DNA of 64,000 nt from CAXXOK01 sp035353615 (GCA_035353615.1 DAOPZY010000012.1:1-64000); one strand, 5' to 3'. Shown: positions 33,651 to 41,964, counted from the stretch's first letter. A program made the numbers and translations. The notes: generated by a model not told the origin, from the sequence alone.

Positions 33651-33905
33651 GCGCATGCTGCCTTCGCGTGCCCGGCACGGTGAGTTCGGGTTATCGCAAA
33701 ACTGCACTTGATCCCTTCATGCGCCGCCCTCGCGCGAAAGCGCAGGGTGACGCGCTAGCGGGGGCAAATCAGCGCCTATGCGCATATGCTGCCTCCGCGT
33801 AAAAACGCAGGGCAGCACATGCGATTCGGGCATCGTAACAGAAGGGTACGGTGAGGCGTTAGCGCGTATGCCATTTTCGCGCGCAAAAAACACAGGGCTA
33901 AACGG
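33651..33905 (+). repeat. Four degenerate hairpin-bearing repeat units
   Basis: Units begin near 33655, 33719, 33786 and 33868 with ATG-C-(T/C)-GCC-(T)TC-CGCG. Units 2 and 3 fold clearly: CCCTCGCGC-GAAA-GCGCAGGG, and GCTGCC..CGCGT-AAAA-ACGC..GGCAGC. The units are 64-82 bp apart and lie between the ade terminator and the ribosomal operon promoter. No ORF with a credible ribosome site was seen. Confidence 0.5.
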
Positions 33906-34048
33906 TCGCGCAGGGCGATGGAAAGGCGAGATCAGCGTTCGCACAAACGCTCTTTGCGTCGCGATACAAAATATGGTATGCGCGCCCTTGGCGAAACGCT
34001 AATTTGTAAATTTTCTTTACCTTCCCCCTTCAAACTGCAAAAAAGGCA

Positions 34049-34077
34049 TTGCTCAACATGGAAACCTATGGTATAAT
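34049..34077 (+). promoter_or_regulatory. Promoter of the rpsM operon
   Basis: TTGCTC (34049-34054), 17 bp, TATAAT (34072-34077) preceded by GG. The leader to rpsM is about 230 nt and is strongly structured. Confidence 0.75.
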
Positions 34078-34083
34078 TCGGAA

Positions 34084-34312
34084 GTTAGACTAGGCGACGA
34101 GCCATGGGCGGCTGCGTGTGCGCGAATGCGCATGCGACCATGGGCGTGCCATCGGTCTATCAACGTTGACAAAGCGTGTATGAACTCCGGTTCCAATGCG
34201 CGCGGGGTCTTGGGTGGCGCTTCGCACCTCTACGCGACGCACGCCAATGACAAGAGACCCTCAGCCCAAGAGGGCACGGTTCCCTTACATTCAATGGAGG
34301 TGTAACACACAC
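34084..34312 (+). promoter_or_regulatory. Structured 5' leader of the rpsM-rplQ operon
   Basis: A hairpin closed by CCATGG/CCATGG contains a 9-pair stem CGTGTGCGC/GCGCATGCG with a GAAT loop (about 34101-34147). A second stem pairs GGGTCT with AGACCC (about 34204-34261) across a GC-rich arm. Such leaders often bind a ribosomal protein (S4 in the E. coli alpha operon) for feedback. No match to a known consensus was made. Confidence 0.45.
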
Positions 34313-34690
34313 ATGGCACGTATTGCGGGCGTTGACCTGCCCAGAGAAAAACGTGTGGAAATCGGGCTTACCTACATCTTTGGCATCGGCCTCAAGACTT
34401 CCCAGAAGATTCTGACCGATACCGAAATCAGCCCCGATACCCGCATCAAGGACCTAACCGAACAGGAAGTCAGCAAGCTTCGTGATTACATCGAGCACAA
34501 CGTGAAGGTGGAAGGTGATCTGCGCCGCGATGTGTCCCTGAACATCAAGCGGTTGATCGAAATCGGCAGCTATCGCGGGGTGCGTCACCGTCGCGGTTTG
34601 CCGGTACGCGGACAGAAAACCAAAACAAACGCCCGTACCCGCAAGGGCCCGAAGCGCACCATCGCCGGCAAGAAAAAGGCCGCGAAGTAA
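34313..34690 (+). CDS. rpsM: 30S ribosomal protein S13
   Basis: A 125-residue uS13. It opens MARIAGVDLPREKRVEIGLT and has YIFGIGLKTSQKIL, the helix-two-turn-helix region, GSYRGVRHRRGLPVRGQKTK and a basic tail RTRKGPKRTIAGKKK. It contacts the 30S head, the A- and P-site tRNAs and the 50S bridge. TGGAGGTG lies about 10 bp before the ATG. First gene of the operon here, directly behind its own promoter and not behind infA-rpmJ as in most Bacillota. Confidence 0.97.
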   Translation: MARIAGVDLPREKRVEIGLTYIFGIGLKTSQKILTDTEISPDTRIKDLTEQEVSKLRDYIEHNVKVEGDLRRDVSLNIKRLIEIGSYRGVRHRRGLPVRGQKTKTNARTRKGPKRTIAGKKKAAK

Positions 34691-34731
34691 AGCTTACACG
34701 ATTGCTTATGTAGCATGGAGGGATGAACAAA

Positions 34732-35133
34732 ATGGCACCCAAACAAAAGCTGAAGAAGGTAGCGCGCAAGCGTCGTGAAAAGAAGCTCGTCGAGCGCGGC
34801 GCGGCGCATATTCGTTCTTCCTTTAACAACACCATCGTAACCCTGACCGACACCAACGGCAACGCCCTGTCCTGGGCCAGCGCCGGCGGGCTCGGTTTCC
34901 GCGGCAGCAAAAAGTCCACGCCGTTTGCCGCCCAGATGGCCGCCGAAACCGCGGCCAAGGCCGCCATGGAGTTTGGCCTCAAAACGGTCGAAGTCTATGT
35001 CAAAGGCCCTGGATCCGGGCGTGAAGCCGCGATCCGCAGCCTGCAGGCCGCCGGTTTGGAAGTCAACATGATTAAAGACGTTACACCCATTCCGCACAAC
35101 GGCTGCCGTCCGCCCAAGCGTAGAAGAGTGTAA
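34732..35133 (+). CDS. rpsK: 30S ribosomal protein S11
   Basis: A 133-residue uS11 of the platform. Visible: GAAHIRSSFNNTIVTLTDTN, ALSWASAGGLGFRGSKKSTP, FAAQMAAETAAKAAMEFGLK, VKGPGSGREAAIRSLQAAGL and the end IPHNGCRPPKRRRV. The upstream ATG at 34723 overlaps the GGAGGG ribosome site, so the ATG at 34732 (9 bp spacing) was chosen. Confidence 0.97.
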   Translation: MAPKQKLKKVARKRREKKLVERGAAHIRSSFNNTIVTLTDTNGNALSWASAGGLGFRGSKKSTPFAAQMAAETAAKAAMEFGLKTVEVYVKGPGSGREAAIRSLQAAGLEVNMIKDVTPIPHNGCRPPKRRRV

Positions 35134-35156
35134 GGAAATCGAGGAGGTACAAGATT

Positions 35157-35783
35157 ATGGCAAGATATACCGATTCCGTATGCCGTATGTGCCGCCGCGA
35201 GGGCACCAAGCTCTTCCTGAAGGGTGACAAGTGCTTCTCCGCCAAGTGCGCGCAAACGACCCGCCCGACCCCTCCGGGTCAGCATGGTCAGGCGCGCGCC
35301 CGCAAGGCATCTGAATATGGCACGCAGTTGCGTGAAAAACAAAAAGCCCGCCGTGCATATGGCCTGATGGAAGGCCAGTTCCGCCGCACGTTTACCAAGG
35401 CGGAAGGCATGAAGGGTATCACTGGCGACAACCTGCTTTCCCTGTTGGAGCGTCGGTTGGATAACGTTGTGTACCGCAGCGGTCTGGCTTCCAGCCGCGC
35501 GCAGGCCCGGCAGTTTGTATGCCACGGCCTGATGACCGTCAATGGCAAGAAGGTGGATATCCCCTCCTTCACAACCAAGGTCGGCGATGTAATCAGCGTC
35601 CGTGCCAACAGCCGGGACATTGAACACTTCAAGATTGTTAAGGAAGGCGTCAACCGCGTGATCCCCAAGTGGCTCACCACTACCGCCGCCGACCTGACCA
35701 CCACCGTTAACGCTCTGCCGCAGCGCGATGATGTGGATCTGACGTTGCAGGAGAACATGATCGTCGAGTTCTACTCTCGTTAG
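35157..35783 (+). CDS. rpsD: 30S ribosomal protein S4
   Basis: A 208-residue uS4. The N-terminus has CRMCRREG then KCFSAKC, four cysteines typical of the zinc-binding (C+) form. RPTPPGQHGQARARKASEYG, LLSLLERRLDNVVYRSGLAS and the S4 RNA-binding domain ARQFVCHGLMTVNGKKVDIP follow. It nucleates 30S assembly. GGAGG precedes the ATG at 35157. A single rpsD between rpsK and rpoA is the usual arrangement in many Clostridia. Confidence 0.97.
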   Translation: MARYTDSVCRMCRREGTKLFLKGDKCFSAKCAQTTRPTPPGQHGQARARKASEYGTQLREKQKARRAYGLMEGQFRRTFTKAEGMKGITGDNLLSLLERRLDNVVYRSGLASSRAQARQFVCHGLMTVNGKKVDIPSFTTKVGDVISVRANSRDIEHFKIVKEGVNRVIPKWLTTTAADLTTTVNALPQRDDVDLTLQENMIVEFYSR

Positions 35784-35836
35784 GCTTGAGGCTCATCTCC
35801 CTCAACCAACCGGCTTGAAACAGGAGGGTAAACCCA

Positions 35837-36781
35837 ATGATCGAAATCGAAAAAGCGCGGATCGAATGCGTGGAAATGAGCGCCGACAACACGTTTGGCA
35901 GGTTTGTCGTCGAACCTCTGGAACGCGGATTTGGCAACACGCTGGGTAATGCGCTTCGCCGCGTATTGCTAAGCTCCCTGCCGGGCGCTGCCGTTACGAG
36001 CATCCACATCGAAGGGATTCAGCATGAGTTCACCACCGTGCCCGGCGTTGTCGAGGACGTAACGGAAATCATACTCAATCTCAAGCAGCTGTCCTTCAAA
36101 ATGTTCGCGGATCAACCCAAAACCGTCTTTGTGGACGTGAAGGGTCCGTGCGAGCTGAAGGCCGGCGATATCCCCCTGGATGATGAGATGGAAATGGTTG
36201 ATACCGAGCTGCATATCGCAACCCTTAACGCAGACGCGCACTTGCAAATGACGCTGACGGTGGACAAGGGGCGCGGCTATGTGAGCGCCGACAAGAATAA
36301 GTCGCCGAATACCCCGATCGGCGTGATTCCGATTGATTCCATTTTCACCCCCATTCGCAAGGTCAACTACACCATCGAAGATACCCGCGTAGGGCAGATT
36401 ACGGACTACGACAAACTGACGTTGGATGTATGGACCAACGGCACCGTTATGCCGGACGAAGCCATTTCCACCGCCGCCAAGATCCTCACCGAGCACCTGA
36501 GCCTGTTTGTGAGCCTCACCGATCAGGTAATGCCCATCGCGTTTACCGATCAGGAGGACGACAAAAAGGAAAAGGTTCTCGAAATGACCATCGAGGAACT
36601 GGACCTGAGCGTACGTGCCTACAACTGCCTCAAACGCGCCGGCATCAACACCGTGGCGGAGCTTGTGCAACGCAATCAGGAAGACATGATGAAGGTTCGC
36701 AACCTTGGCCGCAAGAGTCTGGAAGAGGTCGAGCAGAAGCTTGAAGCCCTCAACCTATCGCTCCGGCCCAGCGACGAGTAA
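35837..36781 (+). CDS. rpoA: DNA-directed RNA polymerase subunit alpha
   Basis: A 314-residue alpha subunit. MIEIEKARIECVEMSADNTF and FVVEPLERGFGNTLGNALRR with VLLSSLPGAAVTSI form the dimerisation domain. The C-terminal domain has IEELDLSVRAYNCLKRAGIN and LGRKSLEEVEQKLEALNLSL, the DNA-binding helix-hairpin region. AGGAGGG lies before the ATG. It is expressed with the ribosomal proteins on each side. Confidence 0.97.
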   Translation: MIEIEKARIECVEMSADNTFGRFVVEPLERGFGNTLGNALRRVLLSSLPGAAVTSIHIEGIQHEFTTVPGVVEDVTEIILNLKQLSFKMFADQPKTVFVDVKGPCELKAGDIPLDDEMEMVDTELHIATLNADAHLQMTLTVDKGRGYVSADKNKSPNTPIGVIPIDSIFTPIRKVNYTIEDTRVGQITDYDKLTLDVWTNGTVMPDEAISTAAKILTEHLSLFVSLTDQVMPIAFTDQEDDKKEKVLEMTIEELDLSVRAYNCLKRAGINTVAELVQRNQEDMMKVRNLGRKSLEEVEQKLEALNLSLRPSDE

Positions 36782-36845
36782 CGAAATTCCGCTTGCTCCA
36801 CGCTGACGGAGCCAAGCGAGCAGTCCGACTAAGGAGGAAACCGAC

Positions 36846-37355
36846 ATGGCACAACGCAAACTGGGCCGCACTGCCGATCAGCGCAAAGCGCTGATTCGCA
36901 ATCAGGTGACCAACCTGATCTGGTACGGCCGCATCGAAACGACGGAAGCCCGCGCCAAAGAGGTGCGCCGCGCCGCCGAGCGTTTGATCACATTGGCCAT
37001 CAGCGAGTGTGACAACACCGTTGAAACCACAAAGGAAACCCATAACGAAAAGGGTCAGTTGACGACCCTGACCGTAACCAACGACGCGGCTTCCAAGCTT
37101 GCCGCCCGCCGTATCATGCTGAGCTACCTGTACGAGCTCAAAGATATGCCGAAAAAGGGCGAGGATAAGTTTGACTACAAAGAGCGCACCACGGGTGTGA
37201 AATACCCGGTTGTAGAAAAGCTGTTCCGCGAATACGGCCCCAAGTTTAAAAAGCGCAACACCGATAAGCAGTGCAGCGGCGGTTATACGCGCATGTACAA
37301 ACTCGGGCCTCGCCGCGGCGACGCCGCCGAAATGTGCCTGATCGAAATCGTGTAA
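36846..37355 (+). CDS. rplQ: 50S ribosomal protein L17, long form
   Basis: A 169-residue bL17, about 45-50 residues longer than the E. coli or B. subtilis type. The N-terminal part MAQRKLGRTADQRKALIRNQ and IETTEARAKEVRRAAERLIT and the C-terminal GGYTRMYKLGPRRGDAAEMC are canonical. Extra residues lie in the middle, between LITLA and AARRIMLSYL (about residues 53-85) and around KKGEDKFDYKERTTGVKYP. Long forms occur in some Clostridia. Followed by a strong terminator that ends the operon. Confidence 0.95.
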   Translation: MAQRKLGRTADQRKALIRNQVTNLIWYGRIETTEARAKEVRRAAERLITLAISECDNTVETTKETHNEKGQLTTLTVTNDAASKLAARRIMLSYLYELKDMPKKGEDKFDYKERTTGVKYPVVEKLFREYGPKFKKRNTDKQCSGGYTRMYKLGPRRGDAAEMCLIEIV

Positions 37356-37365
37356 CGCAAAAGCA

Positions 37366-37402
37366 AAAAGACCTCCCGCCGGAAGACGGGAGGTCTTTTT
37401 TA
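37366..37402 (+). terminator. Intrinsic terminator of the rpsM-rplQ operon
   Basis: AAAAGACCTCCCG pairs with CGGGAGGTCTTTT and continues into T6. A textbook rho-independent terminator 11 bp after the rplQ stop. Confidence 0.93.
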
Positions 37403-37431
37403 CATTGCACCGAAACAGGCGTTCGCCATCC

Positions 37432-37460
37432 TTGTCAACCTGCCCATTTTCTGGTATGAT
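37432..37460 (+). promoter_or_regulatory. Promoter of lspA-rluD
   Basis: TTGTCA (37432-37437), 17 bp, TATGAT (37455-37460), about 100 bp before lspA. Confidence 0.75.
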
Positions 37461-37558
37461 ACTGCCATGCGTCCAACAGATGCTGGCTTTCCGCACGTGA
37501 CGGACAGCTGTTTGGCGGTTGATTTTAGCCCATTAAAACTAGTGCCGGAGGGGAAAAC

Positions 37559-38056
37559 ATGTTGGTTTGGATCATGGCCGCGACCGTATTTGTGCTGGAC
37601 CGGGCAGCAAAGATTTTTTCGCTGGCAAACCTGCCCGGAGGCGCGCACACCGTGCTGTTGCCCGGGGTGCTGGAGTTGCGGCTGATGCACAATCAGGGCC
37701 TCGCGCTGGGCCTTTTATCCGGATATACGCTGCTGAACCTAATCCTGCCTGTGGTTGTGGTCATCGTTGGGTGGTTGGCCCTGCGGCGGTATCGCACAAC
37801 GCGTTTTACCCGTGCGGCTGTGGGACTGGTGATCGGCGGCTTTCTTGGCAATTTGTTTGATCGGCTGTCCATGGGGTTTGTGACGGATATGATCTATTTC
37901 CCATGGATGCCCTGGTACATTTGCAATCTAGCGGATATTGCCATTTGCGTCGGCGTGGCCCTGCTGGCATTCAGCCTGCTTTTTCGGGCGCGCGACTGGC
38001 AATTGAAAACGGAGGCGAAAGCGGATGAGCCCCATCACCCTGACAGCGCCCGGTAA
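37559..38056 (+). CDS. lspA: Lipoprotein signal peptidase (signal peptidase II)
   Basis: A 165-residue membrane protease with four hydrophobic segments. The conserved MHNQGLALGLL (N-x-G-x-A-x-G), GGFLGNLFDRLSMGFVTDMI with the first catalytic Asp region, and YICNLADIAICVGVALLAF with the second catalytic Asp are visible. It cleaves signal peptides of diacylglyceryl-modified prolipoproteins. The last 11 codons overlap the rluD-type gene, so the two are likely coupled. Its presence shows the cell makes lipoproteins even though the two ABC receptors in this window lack lipoboxes. Confidence 0.93.
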   Translation: MLVWIMAATVFVLDRAAKIFSLANLPGGAHTVLLPGVLELRLMHNQGLALGLLSGYTLLNLILPVVVVIVGWLALRRYRTTRFTRAAVGLVIGGFLGNLFDRLSMGFVTDMIYFPWMPWYICNLADIAICVGVALLAFSLLFRARDWQLKTEAKADEPHHPDSAR

Positions 38057-38969
38057 TAAGCGGCTGGATTTGCTGATTGCCGAGGGCTGCGCCATCACCC
38101 GTTCGCAAGCCGCCCGATGGATCGAAGCCGGCGTGTGCATGGCAAACGGCAGAGCGCTCAGCAAAGCGGGCGAAATTCTCAAAGCGGGCGTTGCGATTGA
38201 GATTACTCCACCGCAAGCAAAGGACCTCAGCGTTTGTAAAGAGGACATCCCCTTGCAGTTTCTGTATCAGGATGCGGACCTGGCGGCCATCAACAAGCCC
38301 TGCGGCATGGTGGTGCACCCGGCCAACGGCAACGAGAGCGGCACGCTGGTGAACGCCCTGCTGTTTGCGCTGGATGACCTGTCCGGGATCGGCGGCGTGC
38401 GGCGGCCGGGGATTGTGCATCGACTGGATAAAGACACCAGCGGCGTGATCCTGATTGCCAAAAATGACGCGGCGCACCTGAGCCTGAGCCGCCAGCTAAA
38501 AGACCATACCATGGAAAAGCACTACCTTGCGGTGGTGGAAGGCAACCTGAAGGAACCTCGGGGAAGGATCGACCTACCGATTGGCCGAAGCGAACGGGAC
38601 CGGAAAAAAATGGCCGTAACCCGTGACGGGCGGTCGGCTCAAACCGAGTGGGTGCTGCTGGAAAACATGCGCGATTCCGCGCTGATCGACGTGCGCATTT
38701 TAACCGGCCGTACCCATCAAATTCGCGTGCATATGCAAAGCATCGGCCACCCTGTGGCCGGCGATCCGATTTACGGCCTGCGCAATGGCGTGCGGGTTCC
38801 CCGGCTCATGCTCCACGCGCATACGCTCGCCTTCACGCACCCGCGCACAGGGGATCGCCTTCGGGTTGAAGCCCCTTTGCCGCCGCCGTTTGAAGCCGCG
38901 CTCCGTAAACTGCGGTTGGAACCGGACAGACCCTTGACGTTGGAGGTACCGCTGGGCAAAACTGACTGA
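38025..38969 (+). CDS. rluD: RluA-family 23S rRNA pseudouridine synthase
   Basis: A 314-residue pseudouridine synthase. An N-terminal S4 domain (LDLLIAEGCAITRSQAARWI then GVCMANGRALSKAGEILKAG) is followed by the catalytic domain with VVHPANGNESGTLVNALL, the catalytic Asp in IVHRLDKDTSGVILIAKND, KHYLAVVEG and LTGRTHQIRVHMQSIGHPVA. S4 plus this order suggests RluD (sites in helix 69), though RluA-family specificity is hard to call. It overlaps lspA by 32 bp, a common neighbour pair in Bacillota. Confidence 0.9.
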   Translation: MSPITLTAPGNKRLDLLIAEGCAITRSQAARWIEAGVCMANGRALSKAGEILKAGVAIEITPPQAKDLSVCKEDIPLQFLYQDADLAAINKPCGMVVHPANGNESGTLVNALLFALDDLSGIGGVRRPGIVHRLDKDTSGVILIAKNDAAHLSLSRQLKDHTMEKHYLAVVEGNLKEPRGRIDLPIGRSERDRKKMAVTRDGRSAQTEWVLLENMRDSALIDVRILTGRTHQIRVHMQSIGHPVAGDPIYGLRNGVRVPRLMLHAHTLAFTHPRTGDRLRVEAPLPPPFEAALRKLRLEPDRPLTLEVPLGKTD

Positions 38970-39018
38970 AACGCAAGCTGATGCGCGTGCCAATGAGAGT
39001 TGAGACTACCCCTCGCTT

Positions 39019-39210
39019 CGATTCGAGCGTAGCCCAGACCGTTGACAACCCGAATGAAGTTCATAAGCCGCACCCCATTGTGCCTACGGTTCTCGTGGCG
39101 CTTCCGTTGAATGGGTTGCCACATAAGCCCTCCGGCGGGCATGTGCTTTGCCCCTGCATCCCACAAGGGCTTTGCCATTGACCCATTACGCTGCGGCGAG
39201 GGTTTTTCTG
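39019..39210 (-). repeat. Dispersed intergenic repeat, family B copy 1 joined to a family A end
   Basis: The minus strand reads a family-A-like end (CCGCAGCGTAATGGGTCAAT, GGCAAAGCCCTTG) then the B block GGAGGGCTTATGTGGCAACC through GGTTGTCAACGG. The B block recurs at 41140-41241 and 57542-57640. Lies between convergent rluD and the DUF1697 gene. Confidence 0.65.
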
Positions 39211-39365
39211 CTATCTGAGCGAAATCGCTGGAGATTATTCAACGGCTGCTCTGAAACCTTCGTCGGTGAAAATTCGATCATCCGCGTCTGTCGTCATCTC
39301 TGAGGTTCTACTTTGGATTATGCTTAGCGAAAGCGCCGCATTGCGCCTTCCGTTATCCACATTGC

Positions 39366-39950
39366 TCACAGTGGCATCCGCTTTGTGGAATCGGGATCCG
39401 GTTCCGATCCCATTACCGCCAATTGCGTAACCGTGCGCCAATTACGGGCTGTTGCGTCGGGAAAGAGCTTAGCGATGCGTATCGCCGTTTTGGAAAGCCT
39501 TACGCTCCGCAGGCTCAGCAGGTACAGTTCCCGCGCGCCGGTCTTAAAAACATCGCCAGCTTCCGCATCCCGCGCCAAAACCTCCAAAGCCTTCCGATCG
39601 GGCGCGGATGCCAAAAAGTAAACGTGCAGGTGCTCCACATCCGGATCGGCTGTCTCCGCCTGCGAAATCGCCTCCGCGCCAAAGGGAAGTTCCTCCGCCA
39701 CACGGCGCATATCCGCTGAATTGCGAACCACCACGCCGCACTCAAAACCGACGGTTTCCGCGAGGGCAGTTTTCAGTTTTTCACACAGCTCCGCTTCCGA
39801 TAATTCCGTATCCACAACCGCATTACCGCTTTGCAGATATGTCCGGATGTCTGTGCAGCCAATCGCGGCAAGCATATTTGCCAGATCGGCCATTCTGATC
39901 CGCTTGGTATGGCCGACATTGACTCCCCGCAATAAAATAATCCACCGCAT
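39366..39950 (-). CDS. DUF1697 family protein
   Basis: A 194-residue DUF1697 protein. MRWIILLRGVNVGHTKRIRM at the N-terminus, LANMLAAIGCTDIRTYLQSG with NAVVDTELSEAELCEKLKTA, and ATARNWRTVTQLAVMG near the C-terminus are the family hallmarks. The function of the family is unknown; it is a small soluble alpha/beta protein. GGGAGG precedes the ATG at 39950, preferred over the in-frame Met at 39983. Monocistronic and convergent with rluD across a repeat. Confidence 0.9.
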   Translation of the reverse strand: MRWIILLRGVNVGHTKRIRMADLANMLAAIGCTDIRTYLQSGNAVVDTELSEAELCEKLKTALAETVGFECGVVVRNSADMRRVAEELPFGAEAISQAETADPDVEHLHVYFLASAPDRKALEVLARDAEAGDVFKTGARELYLLSLRSVRLSKTAIRIAKLFPDATARNWRTVTQLAVMGSEPDPDSTKRMPL

Positions 39951-40079
39951 TGGCTCATGCCTCCCAAGACCGCAGATTGGCACCCTCGTATACTACTATG
40001 CAACGCTTGATTTTCATGTACAAAATCGGTAGGCGCAACCGGCGACGCGGCCCGCTTGTGACGGCTTGGAACGCAGGGG

Positions 40080-40784
40080 TTACGGCGCTTTGACCGTCGG
40101 GCATTCCTTGGGGGTAAAATATCGGCTGTACCGTTCCCGAATGGCCTGCGCATCCACGGTATAGCGGTTCAGATGCTTGGCAACCTGCGCGACCGCCTCT
40201 GCCTGATCGCCGGCGCGAACCGCAGCCAAAAGAGCTTCGTGATCGCTTACAATTTTGTTTTCCTTCACAATGGTGATGCTCAGGCTGCGCACCCGGTCAA
40301 AATGCAGGGACATGCTGTCCAACAGCTGATAGGTTTGCAAACGTTGCGTCAGGCGGAAAAACTCACGGTGAAAATCCTTGTCCAAATCCAACAGTTTCTC
40401 AATCAACTGATTATCCATGTAGAACTGTTGCAGCTTTACGTTTGCCTCCGCCACGGAAAAATCCAGCGTCGGCGCAAGCTGGCAGGCCAGCTCGACAATC
40501 GCTTTTTCCAATACCAACCGCAGAAAACGGCTTTCCTCCACAAGGGCGCAGTCAATCAACGCGATGCGGCTCCCCCGTTGGGGCAATATTTCCACAATTT
40601 TGATTTTGCTCAGTTCAATCAATGCTTCGCGGATGGGCGTTCGGCTCAGGCCCAGTTCCGAGGACAGCTCGTTTTCACTCAGCATGCTGCCTGGGATCAA
40701 TTCCAATGAGGCGATGTTGCGTTTCAGCATCCGCATGGCATAGTCTCTGGCGGTTTCGCGCGCATACCGCTCTGTGATGGTCAT
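40080..40784 (-). CDS. GntR-family transcriptional regulator (FadR/FCD type)
   Basis: A 234-residue regulator. The N-terminal winged helix contains LKRNIASLELIPGSMLSENE, LSSELGLSRTPIREALIELS and LPQRGSRIALID, the GntR signature. The C-terminal FCD helical domain has RFLRLVLEKAIVELACQLAP, FHREFFRLTQ and DHEALLAAVRAGDQAEAVAQ with the metal-binding His pattern. Ligand unknown; such regulators usually sense small organic acids or sugars of a neighbouring operon, but no adjacent target gene is present. AAAAGGAG precedes the ATG at 40784. GTATAC-like sites around its promoter suggest self-regulation. Confidence 0.9.
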   Translation of the reverse strand: MTITERYARETARDYAMRMLKRNIASLELIPGSMLSENELSSELGLSRTPIREALIELSKIKIVEILPQRGSRIALIDCALVEESRFLRLVLEKAIVELACQLAPTLDFSVAEANVKLQQFYMDNQLIEKLLDLDKDFHREFFRLTQRLQTYQLLDSMSLHFDRVRSLSITIVKENKIVSDHEALLAAVRAGDQAEAVAQVAKHLNRYTVDAQAIRERYSRYFTPKECPTVKAP

Positions 40785-40912
40785 GTTCAACGCTCCTTTT
40801 CCGCAAACATCTCTGCAACGTTGCTGCGCCTTGCCGGAAAGGGCCTGCGGAAAGGGGCGCGGATCGCTGCCCTTGCCCTGTCCGTACAGGCCCGCCAATT
40901 CTCTCTGTTTCG

Positions 40913-40941
40913 ATTCTACCATTTACATACAAGTACGTCAA
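40913..40941 (-). promoter_or_regulatory. Promoter of the GntR regulator gene
   Basis: Minus strand TTGACG (40936-40941), 17 bp, TAGAAT (40913-40918). Confidence 0.7.
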
Positions 40942-40956
40942 CATACCAGTATACAA
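40921..40956. promoter_or_regulatory. Candidate GntR operator
   Basis: The minus strand carries TTGTATAC, TGGTATGT and TTGTATGT in about 35 bp spanning the -35 box. The palindromic GTATAC core is typical of FadR-type operators. A GTATAC site also lies just upstream of the nagB promoter. Confidence 0.4.
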
Positions 40957-41074
40957 AAGAGAAGGGTCATTGAACATGGCGAGAACCCTTTCATCGAGTG
41001 CTTAGCCGAAAAGTTGAACCGGCGGAGGTTCCTACATAGCGTTATGTGAAAACCCCAGACTGTTGAAAACCTCA

Positions 41075-41241
41075 ACCGCATCGGAAAAGGGGGCAACGTC
41101 AAAGCCATTTACGGGGTGCGCTGGCATTGCCGCTTGCACGCCGGAGGCTTGATGGGGCAACGCATTCAGCGCAAATTCCGCAAGTGCCGTGGTCGCCATG
41201 TATCACAGTTTATGAACGCCATGCGGTTTGTGAACGGCCCG
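41075..41241 (+). repeat. Dispersed intergenic repeat, family B copy 2
   Basis: GGAGGCTTGATGGGGCAACG, CATTCAGCGCAAATTCCGC, GTGCCGTGG, TTTATGAACGCCATGCGGTT and TGTGAACGG match the B blocks at 39.1 and 57.6 kb. It lies in the 740-bp gap between the GntR gene and the CxxC protein gene; the rest of that gap shows nothing recognisable. Confidence 0.6.
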
Positions 41242-41523
41242 ATGCTTAAATCGAAAGGCGTTTGTTCACGTCAACGGATACGCCTGCCAACCCTCCCGCC
41301 TAATGGAACGGGAAGGTTATCAAACCCGCCACGCAAAGCACCGCATCAAAACACAGCGAAACGCCCCGCTTTTTCAAACCGTGCACCGGTTTGCATCAGC
41401 GGGGCGTTTCACATCCAATCCGTTCGATTGCGTCCCTCAGCTTCCAACCGCCCCCGATTGCAAAGACCAGCCGCGAGGCCCATGAGCGCCGCTGCTGATC
41501 GGGTTTGCGGCAACGTAGCTTTC

Positions 41524-41964
41524 TCAGTCCGGTTCCGGCGGATAATCCGGCGTATCCTCGACGGTTTCGAGGTAATCATCCACTGAGGAGTATTCCTCAT
41601 CCCGCCTGGCGATTTCTTCCGCGCTCAGGCGATGCGTTTTTCCGCATGCCGCGCACCGATCCAGCCCGCGATCCGCATGCCGCCAATCGTGTGTTTCCCG
41701 TTCCTTGCCGCAAACGCGGCACACCTGCTCGCAGGCTGTTTTTTTCAGCCACAGATGGTGCTCGTCACGCAAAGCTCCGCACCGTTCGCAGCGGCAGTGA
41801 AACCAAGTGCAGGGCACGGTTTCCGTTCGTCCGCAAACCGAACAGGCGCGTTCACATTTGCCATCCGTCTCCACCCAGCGATGGCCTTTATCGTTCGTCT
41901 GACCGCAGCGCACACAGCGGCAGCCATCCCACCGGTGTCCCAAAAGCTTACAGAGCAATCCCAC
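41524..41964 (-). CDS. Cysteine-rich CxxC-repeat (zinc-ribbon-like) protein
   Basis: A 146-residue protein with at least five CxxC knuckles: CRCVRCG, CSVCG, CRCERCG, CRVCG and CAACG. Each is followed by a His or Trp, as in HRWDGCRCVRCGQTNDKGHR. Spacing of about 28-32 residues suggests a tandem array of small treble-clef or ribbon units binding zinc. An acidic tail (EEYSSVDDYLETVED) ends the protein. Homologous arrays occur as hypothetical proteins in Clostridia; function unknown. The start is GTG at 41964 with AGGTGA 6 bp before it. Confidence 0.75.
   Translation of the reverse strand: MGLLCKLLGHRWDGCRCVRCGQTNDKGHRWVETDGKCERACSVCGRTETVPCTWFHCRCERCGALRDEHHLWLKKTACEQVCRVCGKERETHDWRHADRGLDRCAACGKTHRLSAEEIARRDEEYSSVDDYLETVEDTPDYPPEPD

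Noticed and set aside
33651..33905. CRISPR array
   Set aside because: The four units differ from each other, have irregular spacing of 64-82 bp and no cas genes are near.
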